From Ch67 sp041395845 (GTDB lineage: Bacteria; Pseudomonadota; Gammaproteobacteria; Pseudomonadales; Ketobacteraceae): DNA of 64,000 bases. The notes beneath the pieces are model-generated. The model saw only the letters and a list, made by a program, of their open reading frames with translations, did no database searches and was not told the origin of the DNA. The stretch is from positions 1-64,000 of the forward strand of contig JAWKZS010000003.1 of NCBI GenBank assembly GCA_041395845.1. The letters run 5' to 3'. A program made the translations under genes and the position numbers. Shown here piece by piece: positions 54,493 to 63,275 of the stretch (position 1 is its first letter; each line of letters starts with the position of its first letter).

Positions 54493-55272
54493 TCAGCGTC
54501 CCTTGAAGACTGCCTTGCGGCGTTCCACAAAGGATTTTACGCCTTCTGCCGCATCTTCACTTTTCATCACCGGCACCAGATCGGCAAAACACTGCTTCAC
54601 TGCAGTGTCGTGATCAGCAGACTCCGTGGTGCGTGTACACTTCAGCAAACCCTGCACACCCAGCGGCGCGCAGTCGGCAATTTTCTGCGCGTATTCCATC
54701 GCCTTGTTGAACTGTTCGCCCGGCTCGGTGAGTTCCTGCACCATGCCCCAGCGGTAGGCGTCTTCGGCGCTCCAGCGTTCCCCAGTGAGCAGCACTTTAT
54801 GGGCATTGCCCCAGCCTACTTCCTTGTGCAGACGCAGGGTCGCGCCGCCGCAGGGATACAGGCCGCGCTGTACTTCCAGCATCTGGAACTGGGTATCTTT
54901 CGCGGCGATGCGGATTTCGGTATTCAGCAGGATTTCCACGCCCCAGGTGAAGCAGTAACCCTGCACGGCGATGATCAGTGGCTTCTTGTGACGCTCACCG
55001 GTCAGGCCCATGGGATCAACTTCATCAGCCTGCACGGGGAACGCCGAACCGCTGCCGAAAATCGGCGCCCACTTGTCCAGCTCCACGCCGGCAGTGAAAT
55101 GTTTGCCTGCGGCATGCAGTACGGCTACGCGCAATTCCGGATCATCATTCAGACGCTTCAGTGCCTTGCCGATGGCGTGATAGATGTCCGGTGACAGTGC
55201 ATTGTATTTTTCGGCGCGATCAACATAGATCACCAGAATGTGACCTTCCTGGGTGACTTTGACGTGTTCCAT
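54493..55272 (-). CDS. Crotonase/enoyl-CoA hydratase family protein
   Basis: 259-residue crotonase-fold enzyme. First oxyanion region VLHAAGKHFTAGVELDKW (~50-67) and second region IAVQGYCFTWGVEILLNTEI (~101-120, described by its ends) are clear. The usual catalytic Glu pair of hydratases is not obvious: position in the second loop is QRGLYPCGGATLRL (~142), so the reaction may be isomerisation, hydrolysis or hydration. Lies 26 bases after the stop of the acyl-CoA dehydrogenase gene and is probably co-transcribed with it. Confidence 0.9.
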   Translation of the reverse strand: MEHVKVTQEGHILVIYVDRAEKYNALSPDIYHAIGKALKRLNDDPELRVAVLHAAGKHFTAGVELDKWAPIFGSGSAFPVQADEVDPMGLTGERHKKPLIIAVQGYCFTWGVEILLNTEIRIAAKDTQFQMLEVQRGLYPCGGATLRLHKEVGWGNAHKVLLTGERWSAEDAYRWGMVQELTEPGEQFNKAMEYAQKIADCAPLGVQGLLKCTRTTESADHDTAVKQCFADLVPVMKSEDAAEGVKSFVERRKAVFKGR

Positions 55273-55298
55273 GGTGTCCTCTGTAGTCGAAGTAAGGT

Positions 55299-57092
55299 TC
55301 AGAACGATGTCACCGGCATGCGATAGCAGGTGTCATCAGCGGAATCGAGCAGGTGATGCCAGTGTTGCAGCAGCGGCATTTCCCAGCGATAGAAATACTG
55401 GCACGCATGCAGTTTGCCCTGATAGAACGCGGCGTTGGCCGGGTCGGTGGCCTGCTTCTGTTGCGCGACGGTAGCTTGCCATAGCCATATCCAGCCCACA
55501 ACAACGTGGCCCAGGTAGCTCAGCAGCACCGATGCATTGGCCAGGGTGGCGTCCGGCCCCAGCTGCTGCATCTGCGCGGCAATGGTTTGTACCAGTTTAC
55601 CGGTTTGCTGCAAGTGCTGCTCCAGTACGCTGGCGTGATTGGCCAGTGCCGGCTGCTGTTTGGCCGCAACCACGGTTTGCATGATTTCCTTGCCCAGCAC
55701 CTGCAGTCCCATGCTGCCGCTCTGCCACAGTTTGCGTCCCATCAGATCCAGTCCCTGAATGCCGTGGGTGCCTTCGTGAATCGGATTCAGGCGGTTGTCG
55801 CGATAGCACTGCTCCACCGGATATTCCCGCGTGTAACCGGCGCCACCGAGCACCTGGATCGCCAGCTCGTTGGCCTTGCAGCCGAATTCCGACGGCCAGG
55901 ATTTCACGATTGGCGTGATCAGATCGAGCAGTTCCTGCTTGGCTTTGCGCTCATTGTCGTCGCGGGTGTTTTCCAGAATGTCGATCAGCTGACTGGCGTA
56001 CAGACACAGGCCCAGCGCACCTTCGCTGTAAACTTTCTGCGCCAGCAGCATGCGTTTCACATCGGCGTGTTCGATGATGGGAATCGGCGCTGATTGCGCA
56101 TCCTTGTTGCTGGGATGACGGCCCTGGGGCCGCTCTTTGGCGTAGGCGAGGGATTCCTGATAACCGCGATAACCGATCACCGCAGCGCCGAGGCCGACAC
56201 CCATGCGGGCCTCGTTCATCATCATGAACATGTATTTCAGACCCTGATGGGGTTCGCCAATCAGGTAGCCGATGCACTGATTGTTTTCACCAAAATTCAG
56301 CACCGTGGATGTCGTGCCGCGATAGCCCATCTTGTGCAGCAACCCCGCCAGATTGACATCGTTACGCTGCGTCGGCGCGCCGTTGTCATCCACCAGAAAT
56401 TTCGGCACCAGAAACAGCGAAATGCCTTTTACACCCGTTGGTGCGCCTTTGATTCGTGCCAGCACCAGATGCACGATATTGCCGGTGAGATCATGCTCAC
56501 CGCCGGAGATGTACATCTTGTGGCCGCGAATCAGATAGTGGCCGGCATCGGTCGGCGTGGCAGCAGTTTTCAGATCCGCCAGCGATGAACCCACGTCCGG
56601 TTCCGTCAGCGCCATGGTGCCGGTAGCGCGGCCATCCCGCATCAGCGGCAGATAGCGTTGCTGGAGTTCTGCACTGGCAAAATGGGCGATCAGGTTCGCT
56701 GCCGCCATGGTGAGAAACGGATAACCGGCGGAGGAGGGATTGGCTGCCGTAATCAGCGCGGTGCAGGCCGACGCCACCAGCGACGGCAGCTGCATGCCGC
56801 CATCGTCGTAAGACAGCCGGGCCGTAAGCAGGCCGGACTGAACGAAATGGTGAAACGCTTCCTTCACTTCCGGAATGGTGTGCACTGCACTGCCATCGAA
56901 CCAGGGTTCCTGCTCGTCCGCTTTGTGGTTGTGGGGCAGAAAATAGCGCTCGGCCACCTGCTGGGCGGTATCGATGGTTTGGCTGAAGGTGTCGCGACTG
57001 TGGTCGGCGTAGCGGGGGAACTGGCACAGTGACTCGGCCTTCAGCCAGTCGTAGAGCAGAAAATCCAGGTCCTGGCGGTTGATCAGGGGCAT
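55299..57092 (-). CDS. Acyl-CoA dehydrogenase, ~597-residue class
   Basis: 597 residues from ATG 57092 (MPLINRQDLDFLLYDWLKAE) with GAGGA upstream; the open frame to 57284 goes through a palindrome and is not coding. Central FAD/substrate motif TMALTEPDVGSSL (~165) and C-terminal LGGAGYTREYPVEQCYRDNR with HEGTHGIQGLDLMG (~420-440). Same long class as the 27302 enzyme, about as long, with the C-terminal extension (LSYLGHVVVGWIWL). Forms an operon with the crotonase downstream, giving the first two steps of beta-oxidation; the divergent AraC-type regulator may control it. Confidence 0.95.
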   Translation of the reverse strand: MPLINRQDLDFLLYDWLKAESLCQFPRYADHSRDTFSQTIDTAQQVAERYFLPHNHKADEQEPWFDGSAVHTIPEVKEAFHHFVQSGLLTARLSYDDGGMQLPSLVASACTALITAANPSSAGYPFLTMAAANLIAHFASAELQQRYLPLMRDGRATGTMALTEPDVGSSLADLKTAATPTDAGHYLIRGHKMYISGGEHDLTGNIVHLVLARIKGAPTGVKGISLFLVPKFLVDDNGAPTQRNDVNLAGLLHKMGYRGTTSTVLNFGENNQCIGYLIGEPHQGLKYMFMMMNEARMGVGLGAAVIGYRGYQESLAYAKERPQGRHPSNKDAQSAPIPIIEHADVKRMLLAQKVYSEGALGLCLYASQLIDILENTRDDNERKAKQELLDLITPIVKSWPSEFGCKANELAIQVLGGAGYTREYPVEQCYRDNRLNPIHEGTHGIQGLDLMGRKLWQSGSMGLQVLGKEIMQTVVAAKQQPALANHASVLEQHLQQTGKLVQTIAAQMQQLGPDATLANASVLLSYLGHVVVGWIWLWQATVAQQKQATDPANAAFYQGKLHACQYFYRWEMPLLQHWHHLLDSADDTCYRMPVTSF

Positions 57093-57129
57093 GGTGGGGT
57101 CCTCGGTGGGGCATGTCTTGGGAATGGAT

Positions 57130-57257
57130 GATTCCCGGGTTTGTGCGGGGGACTGTGAATCCGGACACGCTACAAGCACATCCATGTGCGCTCGTCCGCG
57201 GCCATCCATGGCCGCAAACGGTCCTGATTCACAGTCCCCCGCACAAACCCGGGAATC
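57130..57257. repeat. Palindromic element, family type 1, copy B
   Basis: Longest copy: 37-bp arms (57130-57166 and 57221-57257) with a single mismatch, around a 54-nt core holding hairpin CACATCCATGTG (57177-57188) and hairpin GCGGCCATCCATGGCCGC (57197-57214). ACACGC and spacing match copies A, C and D. Lies in the divergent gap between the acyl-CoA dehydrogenase and AraC-type genes. Confidence 0.92.
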
Positions 57258-57343
57258 CCCGCCCATCTTCCTGAATGTTTGCATTGCAGCCCAATCTGTG
57301 TAATTGTCATTTCCGCCTTAATTCTGGTTGAATATGACACGCC

Positions 57344-58330
57344 ATGGTCAACGTCTACATCCTCGGTTTTGATTACGCCTTTGCTACCTCGATCGTCGGG
57401 GTCATCGATCTGCTGTCCACCGCCGGCACCGCCTGGAGCTTCTTCCAGGGCAAACGCCTGTCCCCCAAATTCCAGGTGCGTCTTGCCACCCGCGACGGTC
57501 GCCCCATCAAATGCCTCAACAACATCATGCTGCAGGCCGACTGTGCCTTTGACGACATCCGCGACGCCCAGGTCGTGCTGGTGCCCTCTATCGGTGGCGA
57601 CGTGGAAAAAACCATCGAGCGCAATCCGGAACTGGCAGACTGCCTGCGGGAACAGGCAAGGCGGGGCATCCAGATCGCCAGCAATTGCACTGGCGCCTTC
57701 TTCCTGGCCGAAGCCGGTCTGCTCGACGGGCGCAAGGCCACCACCCACTGGGCCCATGCCGAACGCTTTCGCAAGCGCTACCCCGGCGTCAACCTGATCC
57801 CCGAACAACTGGTCACCGCCGACGGCCCGATTTTCTGCTCCGGTGGCGGCCACTCCTGGTTCGATCTGGGCCTGCATCTGATCGAACTTTACATCGATCA
57901 TGAAACCGCGATCGAATCCGCCAAGGCCATGGTGATCGACTCCGGCCGCGAATCCCAGTTGTCCTATTTTTCCCTCAACCAGAACAAATACCACAACGAC
58001 GAAGCGATCAAGGGCATCCAGGAGTGGATCGACCAGCACTACGCCGAAGACTTCTCGCTGGCCTGGCTGGCAGAAGAAAAGGCGATGAGCCCACGCACCC
58101 TGATCCGCCGCTTCAAATCCGCCACCGGGGAATCGCCACTGGCCTACCTGCAGACCGTGCGCATTGAAATGGCCAAGCGCCTGCTGGAAACCAGCAAGCA
58201 GACCATCGCCGAAATCACCCAGAACGTGGGTTACGAGGATGTCAGTTCGTTCTCGAAGATGTTCAAGCGCAAGGTCGGGCTGTCGCCGCGGGAATACCGG
58301 GGCCGATTCTCGAAACATATCGTCGACTGA
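57344..58330 (+). CDS. GlxA-family AraC transcriptional regulator
   Basis: 328 residues. N-terminal DJ-1/PfpI-like domain (1-190; nucleophile-elbow region IQIASNCTGAFFLAEAGLLD at ~105, with Cys present) and C-terminal double HTH AraC domain (FSLAWLAEEKAMSPRTLIRR at ~238; IAEITQNVGYEDVSSFSKMF at ~290). Family members regulate amino-acid derivative, carnitine or fatty-acid related catabolism. Divergent from the acyl-CoA dehydrogenase/crotonase operon and separated by palindrome copy B, so that operon is a natural target. Effector unknown. Confidence 0.92.
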   Translation: MVNVYILGFDYAFATSIVGVIDLLSTAGTAWSFFQGKRLSPKFQVRLATRDGRPIKCLNNIMLQADCAFDDIRDAQVVLVPSIGGDVEKTIERNPELADCLREQARRGIQIASNCTGAFFLAEAGLLDGRKATTHWAHAERFRKRYPGVNLIPEQLVTADGPIFCSGGGHSWFDLGLHLIELYIDHETAIESAKAMVIDSGRESQLSYFSLNQNKYHNDEAIKGIQEWIDQHYAEDFSLAWLAEEKAMSPRTLIRRFKSATGESPLAYLQTVRIEMAKRLLETSKQTIAEITQNVGYEDVSSFSKMFKRKVGLSPREYRGRFSKHIVD

Positions 58331-58431
58331 CAGCGCCGGCCCCGGCCCAAATCCCGATTGAACGCTGGCACCGGGCCCCCCGGACCGGTAAAATACGCCA
58401 CTTTTCCTCGCCTACGTGGATTGCAAACCCC

Positions 58432-59527
58432 ATGGAAATCAACCCGATTCTGAACAAAATCAAAGACCTTCAGGCGCGCAGCGAAGCGCTTAGGGGGTAT
58501 CTTTGACTTCGATCTGAAGTGCGAACGCCTCGACGAAGTCAATCGCGAACTGGAAGACCCCGCCATCTGGAACACCCCCGAGAAAGCCCAGGACCTGGGC
58601 CGTGAGCGGGTCGCCCTGGATCAGATCGTCACCACCCTGAAGAAACTCAAGTCCGGCATCGTCGACATGAAAGAACTGCTCGACATGGCGGTGGAAGAAA
58701 ACGACGAAGGCACCGTAGACGAAGTCGTTTCCGAACTCGACAAGTTGGACGCCGAACTGGCCAAGCTGGAATTCCGTCGCATGTTCTCGGGCAAGATGGA
58801 CGCCAACAACTGCTACCTGGACATCCAGGCCGGTTCCGGCGGCACCGAAGCCCAGGACTGGGCCAGCATGCTGCTGCGCATGTACCTGCGCTGGGGCGAG
58901 CGTGCAGGCTTCAAGACCGAACTGGTGGAAGTGTCCGACGGTGAAGTGGCCGGCATCAAATCCGCCACCATTCATTTCGAAGGCGAATATGCCTACGGCT
59001 GGCTGAAAACCGAAACCGGTGTCCACCGTCTGGTGCGCAAGTCACCGTTCGATTCCGGCAACCGTCGCCACACCTCATTTTCGTCCGTGTTCGTGTCACC
59101 GGAAATCGATGACAATATCGAGATCGAAATCAATCCGGCGGATCTGCGTATCGACGTTTACCGCGCCAGCGGCGCCGGCGGTCAGCACGTCAACCGGACT
59201 GAGTCCGCGGTGCGGATCACCCACTTGCCCACCAATACCGTGGTGCAGTGTCAGAGTGACCGTTCCCAGCACAAGAACAAGGATTTCGCGATGAAACAGC
59301 TGCGTGCAAAACTGTACGAGCTGGAAATCCAGAAACAGAACGCCGAAAAGCAGGCACTGGAAGACACCAAGTCCGATATCGGCTGGGGCAGCCAGATCCG
59401 TTCCTACGTGCTGGACCAGTCCCGCATCAAGGATCTGCGCACCGGCGTGGAAAGCTCGAACCCGAACGCCGTCCTCGATGGCGATCTGGATGAATTCATC
59501 GAGGCCAGTCTGAAGGCTGGGCTCTGA
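58432..59527 (+). CDS. prfB: Peptide chain release factor 2 (programmed +1 frameshift)
   Basis: RF2 reads UGA and UAA. The gene starts at ATG 58432, runs 24 codons to CTT-TGA at 58501-58506 and continues in the +1 frame (skip T 58504) to 59527, giving 364 residues. The upstream AGGGGG-TAT-CTT-TGA-C is the classical frameshift signal, in which an SD-like AGGGGG pulls the ribosome forward when RF2 is low, so the gene autoregulates. The stop-codon tripeptide SPF (RKSPFDSGNRRH) and the catalytic GGQ (SGAGGQHVN) are present. Followed by lysS as in E. coli, but with palindrome copy D in between. Confidence 0.98.
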
Positions 59528-59545
59528 GCGTAATGAAGAGCGACG

Positions 59546-59661
59546 TTCAGGTGGCACAAGGGAACTGAAAGATGGACGCTCAGCGACAGGGATGTCGCTG
59601 TGCAGCCCCCATGGATGGGTTTATGGCGTGTCCAGATTTCAGTTCCCTTGTGCCACCTGAA
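59546..59661. repeat. Palindromic element, family type 1, copy D
   Basis: Perfect 25-bp arms (59546-59570 and 59637-59661; extendable with one mismatch) around a 66-nt core in the same orientation as copy C. On the minus strand: GGACACGCC, hairpin CCCATCCATGGG, hairpin AGCGACATCCCTGTCGCT, GTCC. Hairpin 2 differs from copy C at paired positions (GCGGCA/TGCCGC against GCGACA/TGTCGC), a compensated change. It lies in the prfB-lysS gap, within the likely transcript. Confidence 0.92.
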
Positions 59662-59686
59662 TGTCTTCAAAAGTGAAGGCACCATC

Positions 59687-61186
59687 ATGACCGATCAAAA
59701 GCAAAATCCCGCACCGGAACAGGACGAAAACAAACTCATCGCCGAGCGCCGCGCCAAGCTGGCCCGCAAGCGCGAGAAGGGCAACGCCTTTCCCAACGCG
59801 TTCCGTCGCGAACACCACTGCGGTGAACTGCAGGAGCAGTACCGCGATGCCGGCAAGGAAGAGTTGGCCGAGCGCAGTATCCGCGTCAAGGTGGCGGGCC
59901 GGGTCATGCTCAACCGTGGCGCTTTCATCGTCATCCAGGACATGAGCGGGCGCATCCAGCTGTACGTCGATCGCAAGACCCTGAGCCCCGAACAGCTCGA
60001 CGACATCAAGACCTGGGATCTGGGCGACATCGTCGGCGTGTCCGGCACCCTGCAGCGCTCCGGCAAGGGCGATCTGTACGTCAACATCGAACAGTCCGAA
60101 CACCTGGTGAAATCCCTGCGGCCGCTGCCCGACAAACACAAGGGTCTGGCGGATCAGGAATTGCGTTATCGCCAGCGCTATGTCGACCTGATCGTCAACG
60201 AAGATGTGCGTGAAACCTTCCGCATCCGCAGCGCCGTCGTCGATGGCATCCGCGACTATCTGAAAACCCGCGGCTTCATGGAAGTGGAAACCCCCATGAT
60301 GCAGGTGATTCCCGGTGGCGCCACCGCAAAGCCATTCGTCACGTTCCATAACGCGCTGGATATCGAACTGTTCCTGCGGATTGCACCGGAACTGTATCTG
60401 AAGCGTCTGGTAGTGGGCGGCTTCGAGCGGGTGTTCGAAATCAACCGCAACTTCCGCAACGAAGGCCTGTCCACCCGGCACAATCCGGAATTCACCATGC
60501 TGGAGTTCTATCAGGCCTACGCCGATTACAAGGACCTGATGGACCTGACCGAAGACATGCTGCGCACGCTGGCGCAGGATATCCTCGGTACTACTGCCGT
60601 GCAGTATCAGGGCGACACCTATGACTTCGGTTCGCCGTTCACCCGCTTGAGCGTGTTCGACTCCATCCTGCATTACAACCCGGATCTGACGGCGGCGGAT
60701 ATTTCGTCCATCGACGCTGCCAAAGCCGTGTGTGCCAAGCTGGGCATTCCGGTGAAGGATTCCTACGGCCTGGGCAAACTGCAGATCGAAATCTTCGAAA
60801 AGACGGTCGAGCACCGTTTGAAGAATCCGACCTTCATCACCGAATATCCCACAGAAGTGTCACCGCTGGCCCGTCGCAGCGATGCCGATCCGTTCGTTAC
60901 TGATCGCTTCGAATTTTTCGTTGGCGGCCGGGAAATTGCCAACGGCTTTTCGGAGTTGAACGATCCGGAAGATCAGGCGGAACGCTTCCAGAAGCAGGTA
61001 GCGGACAAGGATGCAGGTGACGACGAAGCCATGCATTTCGATGCCGACTACATTGCTGCTCTGGAGTACGGTTTGCCGCCCACAGCAGGGGAAGGCATTG
61101 GTATCGACCGTCTGGTAATGCTGTTTACTGACTCGCCGTCGATCCGCGATGTCATCCTGTTCCCGCACATGCGGCCGCAGGTGTAA
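59687..61186 (+). CDS. lysS: Lysyl-tRNA synthetase, class II
   Basis: 499 residues from ATG 59687 (MTDQKQNPAPEQDENKLIAE); the frame back to 59600 runs through palindrome copy D. N-terminal OB anticodon domain (~55-145), class II catalytic core with motif 2 (FRNEGLSTRHNPEFTMLEFY, ~268) and motif 3 (GIGIDRLVMLFTD, ~474). Length and order match E. coli LysS. Terminator follows at 61193-61220. Confidence 0.98.
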   Translation: MTDQKQNPAPEQDENKLIAERRAKLARKREKGNAFPNAFRREHHCGELQEQYRDAGKEELAERSIRVKVAGRVMLNRGAFIVIQDMSGRIQLYVDRKTLSPEQLDDIKTWDLGDIVGVSGTLQRSGKGDLYVNIEQSEHLVKSLRPLPDKHKGLADQELRYRQRYVDLIVNEDVRETFRIRSAVVDGIRDYLKTRGFMEVETPMMQVIPGGATAKPFVTFHNALDIELFLRIAPELYLKRLVVGGFERVFEINRNFRNEGLSTRHNPEFTMLEFYQAYADYKDLMDLTEDMLRTLAQDILGTTAVQYQGDTYDFGSPFTRLSVFDSILHYNPDLTAADISSIDAAKAVCAKLGIPVKDSYGLGKLQIEIFEKTVEHRLKNPTFITEYPTEVSPLARRSDADPFVTDRFEFFVGGREIANGFSELNDPEDQAERFQKQVADKDAGDDEAMHFDADYIAALEYGLPPTAGEGIGIDRLVMLFTDSPSIRDVILFPHMRPQV

Positions 61187-61192
61187 CACGAC

Positions 61193-61220
61193 AGGCCTCG
61201 CGATGCGGGGCCTTTTTTTT
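61193..61220 (+). terminator. Terminator after lysS
   Basis: AGGCCTCGC-GAT-GCGGGGCCT with eight T. It ends just two bases before the first ATG of the next gene. Confidence 0.85.
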
Positions 61221-61222
61221 GG

Positions 61223-62311
61223 ATGTCGAACACCATGAAGTGGGTTGTAGCGTTGTGGTTGTGCTGGATCGTGCCGGTCAGTGCAGCCGAAGTCGATCAG
61301 TTCACCCGTCCGCCGGATCAGCCGGTCACACTGGCCGACAGCGGGCCGGTGCTGGAAGCAGAAATCAACCGGCGCATGCAGCGGGCCGTGCAGACTGCAA
61401 ACGCGCCTTTTGTACGGCAGCATGCGAAAAGCAGTCCGCGCTGGTGGCAACCCCGCTGCGATGAAACCCGTCTGTACAATGCACTGACCGATGCGCTCGC
61501 CGGTTCGGTCATTGGTCATGTGGAAACCTTTGCGGAAGAAAGTCCTGCCATCCAGCGCCGTCGCGTTGTGTTGTCCGAATCCATCTACCGGGATTTTTTC
61601 TGGCAGGCATCGCCGACGCTGGTGTTCAGCGAGCGCATGGCGGCAGTAATCCGGGTGCAAAATGTCGAGATCGGCACCGACAAGCTGGGCCACTTCTTTT
61701 CCGAGGGTTACAGCTATTTCGTTACCACCGACCAGCTGCGCAAAAGTATCGAGAGCGGTTTGCTGTTTGGTGAGTGGTCGGAGTCGGTCTACTTTGGCGC
61801 GCAGACCACCGGTGTGTATTCCTTTGCCGACCTGACCGCGAATTTTCAGGGCCTGCGTTTCTGGAATCGGGTACTGGCGAAATATCCTGATCTGTTGACA
61901 GGTAAAGCGCCCGAACCCTATGTACAGTGTAACAATCAGCAGTGGGTGCTGGCGCACGCTTTCCGCTGGGATGACTACATTGACACTGGCTGGAATGAAG
62001 CCATCAATTGCGTGGTGCTGGGTAACGAGGATCTGCTGCAAAGGATTCAGGCGCAAGGGCTGCATTGCCAGATCGACAGGCTGCCCAGGGAAAAATATGG
62101 CCAGTGGCAGCCGCGCCTGCTGAACCAGTATGGTCACCGGGTGATTCCACCCTATTTGCAACCGGAAGTGATTCTGGAAAAGCGGGTCGCACTGCACGAT
62201 GTTGATGTGTCCCACGAAACACTGGACTACATTGCCGAACTGCGCGCCCGGCTGGACGAGTGGCGCCGGGCCAGCGCGGCAGCGTTGCAAAACCTGGATC
62301 CAATACCATAA
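61223..62311 (+). CDS. Exported hypothetical protein
   Basis: 362 residues from ATG 61223, with a second ATG at 61235 (MKWVVALWLCWIVPVSAAEV); neither has a good ribosome site. A signal peptide ends at VSAA. The mature part has a conserved-looking histidine motif EIGTDKLGHFFSEGYSYF (~155), recalling YfiM-type proteins (DK.xHF), a QTTGVYSFADLTANFQG segment (~195) and several Trp-rich stretches. It contains three cysteines (QPRCDE, QCNN, NCVV). Function unknown. The tandem glutaredoxin gene follows 28 bases later, which suggests a joint envelope redox or assembly role. Confidence 0.7.
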   Translation: MSNTMKWVVALWLCWIVPVSAAEVDQFTRPPDQPVTLADSGPVLEAEINRRMQRAVQTANAPFVRQHAKSSPRWWQPRCDETRLYNALTDALAGSVIGHVETFAEESPAIQRRRVVLSESIYRDFFWQASPTLVFSERMAAVIRVQNVEIGTDKLGHFFSEGYSYFVTTDQLRKSIESGLLFGEWSESVYFGAQTTGVYSFADLTANFQGLRFWNRVLAKYPDLLTGKAPEPYVQCNNQQWVLAHAFRWDDYIDTGWNEAINCVVLGNEDLLQRIQAQGLHCQIDRLPREKYGQWQPRLLNQYGHRVIPPYLQPEVILEKRVALHDVDVSHETLDYIAELRARLDEWRRASAAALQNLDPIP

Positions 62312-62339
62312 ACGCCCATCTTCAAAAGGGGATAGCACA

Positions 62340-62981
62340 ATGAAGAAACTGCTGTTGTTACTGATCGTGGTGGGAGCCGCCTATCAGTACCGGGACCACT
62401 GGATGCCGCTGGAAAAGCAGGGCGCTTTCGATGAGCAGGGCAAGCCGAAGGTGCTGGTGTTCGTTAATGATCAGTGCAAACAGCCTTGCCAGCAGGCCAC
62501 GGATTTTCTCGATCGCCGCGAAGTCGCCTACGAGGTTGTGAATGTCAGCCAGCAGCCCGACGCGTTGCAGACCATGCGCGACTGGGGCGCGGCCGGCGTG
62601 CTGCCGATGATAATGGTGGGCAAGGTGCGGCTGGATGGGTATCTGCGCGCCCAGGTGGATTCGGCGCTGGCCGAAGCTTATGGCCTGGATGTGCTGACGC
62701 CCTACGGACAACGCGTGATGCAGGCCCATTTCGATGAGTCCGGCAAGCCGCGGGTGGTGATGTACGGCGTGCAATGGTGTGGTTACTGCAAGAAGGCGCG
62801 GGAGTATTTTGCCGACAACAATGTGGTCTATACCGAGCTGGATCCGGAACAGTCCTCAGGTGCCAAGGCAGCGTATGAATGGCTGGAAGGCAACGGCTAT
62901 CCGCTGATTTACGTGGGTGCGCGGCGGATTCAGGGTTATCCCGAACAGCTACTCAAGCAGACGCTGGCGGAATTGCTGTAA
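62340..62981 (+). CDS. Membrane-anchored tandem glutaredoxin-like protein
   Basis: 213 residues from ATG 62340 (AAGGGGAT upstream). An N-terminal hydrophobic segment (LLLLLIVVGAAYQY) acts as anchor or signal. Two glutaredoxin-like domains follow: the first (~37-110) has an odd CKQPC (CxxxC) in place of CxxC, the second (~128-205) has a canonical WCGYC. Both keep a Pro before the cis loop (VLPMIMVG; GYPLIYVG). Presumably a periplasmic or membrane-face thiol-disulfide protein in which the second domain is active. Coupled with the exported protein gene upstream; ends at a terminator shared with the cold-shock gene. Confidence 0.82.
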   Translation: MKKLLLLLIVVGAAYQYRDHWMPLEKQGAFDEQGKPKVLVFVNDQCKQPCQQATDFLDRREVAYEVVNVSQQPDALQTMRDWGAAGVLPMIMVGKVRLDGYLRAQVDSALAEAYGLDVLTPYGQRVMQAHFDESGKPRVVMYGVQWCGYCKKAREYFADNNVVYTELDPEQSSGAKAAYEWLEGNGYPLIYVGARRIQGYPEQLLKQTLAELL

Positions 62982-63007
62982 CGGATGGCGACACGGAATC
63001 GCAGACA

Positions 63008-63040
63008 CAAAAAAGGCAGGTTCCGAAGAGCCTGCCTTTT
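63008..63040. terminator. Bidirectional terminator
   Basis: AAAAAAGGCAGG, ten-base loop, CCTGCCTTTT, between the glutaredoxin gene (plus) and the convergent cold-shock gene (minus). Confidence 0.88.
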
Positions 63041-63065
63041 CTGCAGTGACGTGAAACGTCGATTG

Positions 63066-63275
63066 TTACTTGATAACAACGATGTTTTCAGCCTGGGGAC
63101 CTTTCTGGCCCTTGGTCACATTGAATTGAACGCGCTGGCCTTCCTGCAGAGTGCGGAAGCCGGAACCGGAGATGGCGCTGAAGTGGGCGAAAACGTCAGG
63201 ACCGTTGTCCTGCTCGATGAAGCCAAAGCCTTTGCTTTCGTTGAACCACTTAACGGTGCCAGTAGATGTAGACAT
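63066..63275 (-). CDS. Cold-shock domain protein (CspA family)
   Basis: 69-residue OB-fold RNA chaperone. RNP1 (KGFGFIE, ~15-21) and RNP2 (VFAHFS, ~28-33) are intact; start MSTSTGTVKWFNESKGFGFI. ATG 63275 with GAGGAAATC upstream; the open frame to 63353 has no such site. A sigma70-like promoter about 155 bases upstream would give a leader of ~145 nt, in line with the long, structured leaders of cold-shock mRNAs. Confidence 0.97.
   Translation of the reverse strand: MSTSTGTVKWFNESKGFGFIEQDNGPDVFAHFSAISGSGFRTLQEGQRVQFNVTKGQKGPQAENIVVIK

Noticed and set aside
57130..57257. Type 1 palindromes as insertion sequences or integron attC sites
   Set aside because: No transposase or integrase gene is associated, no direct target repeats are visible, and attC R/L box motifs are not present; the comparison is kept only as an analogy.
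58504..58506. In-frame TGA in prfB as a sequencing error or selenocysteine codon
   Set aside because: The flanking sequence is the well-known programmed frameshift signal of RF2.
46617..59661. Type 1 palindromes read as ordinary rho-independent terminators
   Set aside because: No T tracts follow the arms, the core with two extra hairpins is conserved, and two copies lie in divergent gaps where no terminator is needed.
60860..62338. 492-residue minus-strand frame across lysS and the exported protein
   Set aside because: Crosses two real genes and a terminator in antisense.
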